Origin: an uncultured Saprospirales bacterium
GTDB lineage: Bacteria > Bacteroidota > Bacteroidia > Chitinophagales > Saprospiraceae
NCBI GenBank assembly: GCA_937864265.1
Contig: CALMIR010000195.1
Coordinates: 1-36,855 of the forward strand
Direction of reading: 5' to 3'
DNA length: 36,855 bases
The stretch's first letter is position 1. Each line of letters begins with the position of its first letter. The notes under the pieces were generated by a model that saw nothing but the letters and a program-made list of their open reading frames with translations, was not told where the DNA came from and did not search any database. Shown piece by piece: positions 35,619 through 36,855 of the stretch. The translations under genes were made by a program, and so were the position numbers.

Positions 35619-36855
35619 AAAAATACGACTCATATAAAGATTCTGGGATTGAATGGATTGGGGAGATTCCGAGCCATTGGGAAACGAAGAGATTTGGTCA
35701 TCTTTTTTCTTTTTCAAGAGGTCTAGGAATAACAAAGCAAGATTTAAAGGATCAAGGAATACCATGTGTAAACTATGGTGAAATTCATTCAAAATATGGG
35801 TTTTCAGTAAATCCTGAAATCCATCAGCTTAAGTTTGTTGAAGAAACATATTTGGAGACAGCAGATAAGTCATTACTTAAAAGAGGTGATTTTGTTTTTG
35901 CCGATACATCTGAAGATATTGAAGGTTCAGGAAATTTCACTGTTCTTGATAGTGATATACCAACATTTGCAGGTTATCATACTATAATAGCACGTCATGA
36001 GGATGGAAACCACTACAAGTATTTGGCATATTGTTTTGATTCTATGGAATTTAGAAACCAAATCAGAAGTGCTGTTTCAGGTATTAAAGTTTTCAGTATT
36101 ACAAATGCAGTCCTTAAAGGTACAAAAGTACAATTGCCATCCTCCGAAGAACAAACCGCCATCGTCTCTTACCTCGACCACAAAACAGCCGAGATAGACG
36201 AACTGATAGCCGACAAAAAACGCCTGCTCGAACTCTACGAAGAAGAAAAAACCGCCATCATCAACCAAGCCGTTACCAAAGGCATCAACCCTGATGTACC
36301 CATGAAGGATTCAGGCATTGAATGGCTGGGGGAAATTCCGGAGCATTGGGAGGTGAAGAGGATTAATCATATTGCTAATATTGTTAGAGGAAACACGGGG
36401 TTTAAAAAAGATGAATTACTTGATGCAGGCGAATACGTAGCATTACAATACGGTAAAACTTACAAAGTCAATGAGGTAAATGATTCTTTTGGTTTTTATG
36501 TAAATAGTGAGTTCTATAAATCAAACCAAATCGTACAATTTGGTGACGTTATTCTGATTTCAACATCTGAAACCTTGGAGGATTTAGGTCATTCGTGTTT
36601 TTATGCTCGTCAAGATTTAGGGTTGTTAGGGGGTGAGCAGATATTATTAAGACCTATTAAATCTTCTGTTTCAGGGAAATACTTGTTCTATTCATCGAAA
36701 GTATTTTGTGTTCAGCTAAGAAAATTCGCAAGAGGGGTAAAGGTCTTTAGATTTAATATCGATAATCTAAAGGAAATGTACACAGTAATGCCACCCCTCA
36801 AAGAACAACAATCCATCGTCCGGCACATCGAAGTAGAATGTGCCCGCATTGACGC
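35615..36855 (+). CDS. hsdS: type I restriction system specificity subunit, C-terminus beyond right edge
   Basis: An open frame from ATG 35615 (overlapping the previous stop) to the right edge, 413 full codons. It has the two-fold HsdS plan. A KDSGIEWIGEIPSHWE entry starts target-recognition domain 1 and LPSSEEQTAIVSYLDHKTAEIDELI forms the first conserved helix. Then KDSGIEWLGEIPEHWE starts recognition domain 2, and MPPLKEQQSIVRHIEVECARID begins the second helix, where the window ends. Each recognition domain reads one half of a bipartite DNA target. The recognition domains are AT-rich and the helix is GC-richer, the usual sign of domain exchange. Only about the last 30-50 residues should be missing. 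Confidence 0.93.
   Translation, partial: MKKYDSYKDSGIEWIGEIPSHWETKRFGHLFSFSRGLGITKQDLKDQGIPCVNYGEIHSKYGFSVNPEIHQLKFVEETYLETADKSLLKRGDFVFADTSEDIEGSGNFTVLDSDIPTFAGYHTIIARHEDGNHYKYLAYCFDSMEFRNQIRSAVSGIKVFSITNAVLKGTKVQLPSSEEQTAIVSYLDHKTAEIDELIADKKRLLELYEEEKTAIINQAVTKGINPDVPMKDSGIEWLGEIPEHWEVKRINHIANIVRGNTGFKKDELLDAGEYVALQYGKTYKVNEVNDSFGFYVNSEFYKSNQIVQFGDVILISTSETLEDLGHSCFYARQDLGLLGGEQILLRPIKSSVSGKYLFYSSKVFCVQLRKFARGVKVFRFNIDNLKEMYTVMPPLKEQQSIVRHIEVECARID

Overview
This window looks like chromosomal DNA of a Bacteroidota bacterium, most likely of the Saprospiraceae type (Haliscomenobacter/Lewinella-like; inferred, not proven). The signs are several secreted proteins ending in type IX secretion (T9SS) type A sorting domains, a hybrid two-component system with a periplasmic propeller, a second propeller-fused LytS-type kinase with a LytTR regulator, Bacteroidota-style TAnnTTTG promoter words, and almost no Shine-Dalgarno sequences. 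No rRNA, tRNA, CRISPR array or insertion sequence was seen.

Left part (1-8830): the N-terminal part of a secreted protein runs off the left edge. Then comes a 1349-residue hybrid sensor/AraC regulator. Divergent from it is a YceI - outer-membrane porin - YceI cluster with a textbook CRP/FNR-type palindrome in the shared promoter region and a terminator-like hairpin between the last two genes. A 17-bp direct repeat with a 22-bp pitch lies just behind the hybrid regulator gene and may be its operator.

Middle part (8830-26260): a 1210-residue sortilin/BNR-propeller T9SS cargo, a 650-bp non-coding stretch, a tiny 137-residue T9SS cargo, and a seven-haem cytochrome with C-terminal TPRs. A LytS/LytTR pair follows, divergent from a giant 2229-residue cysteine-rich modular T9SS protein. 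The promoter region between that pair and the giant gene has three ACCGAAT copies spaced exactly 21 bp apart, the geometry expected for LytTR binding. The giant gene ends in a strong terminator with a TTCG loop.

Right-middle part (26360-31300): a small protein with two EAD11-like (effector-associated) helical modules, then a membrane-anchored MutS-like ATPase whose stop codon overlaps the start of a cytoplasmic leucine-rich-repeat protein, then a small convergent lipoprotein that overlaps the LRR gene by 22 bp.

Right part (31300-36855): a defence island of clearly lower G+C. It holds an HNH endonuclease whose stop codon lies inside a 68-bp attC-like hairpin, then a tightly overlapping hsdM - YhcG/DUF1016-type PD-(D/E)XK nuclease - hsdS set. 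The hsdS gene is cut by the right edge, and no hsdR is seen in the window.
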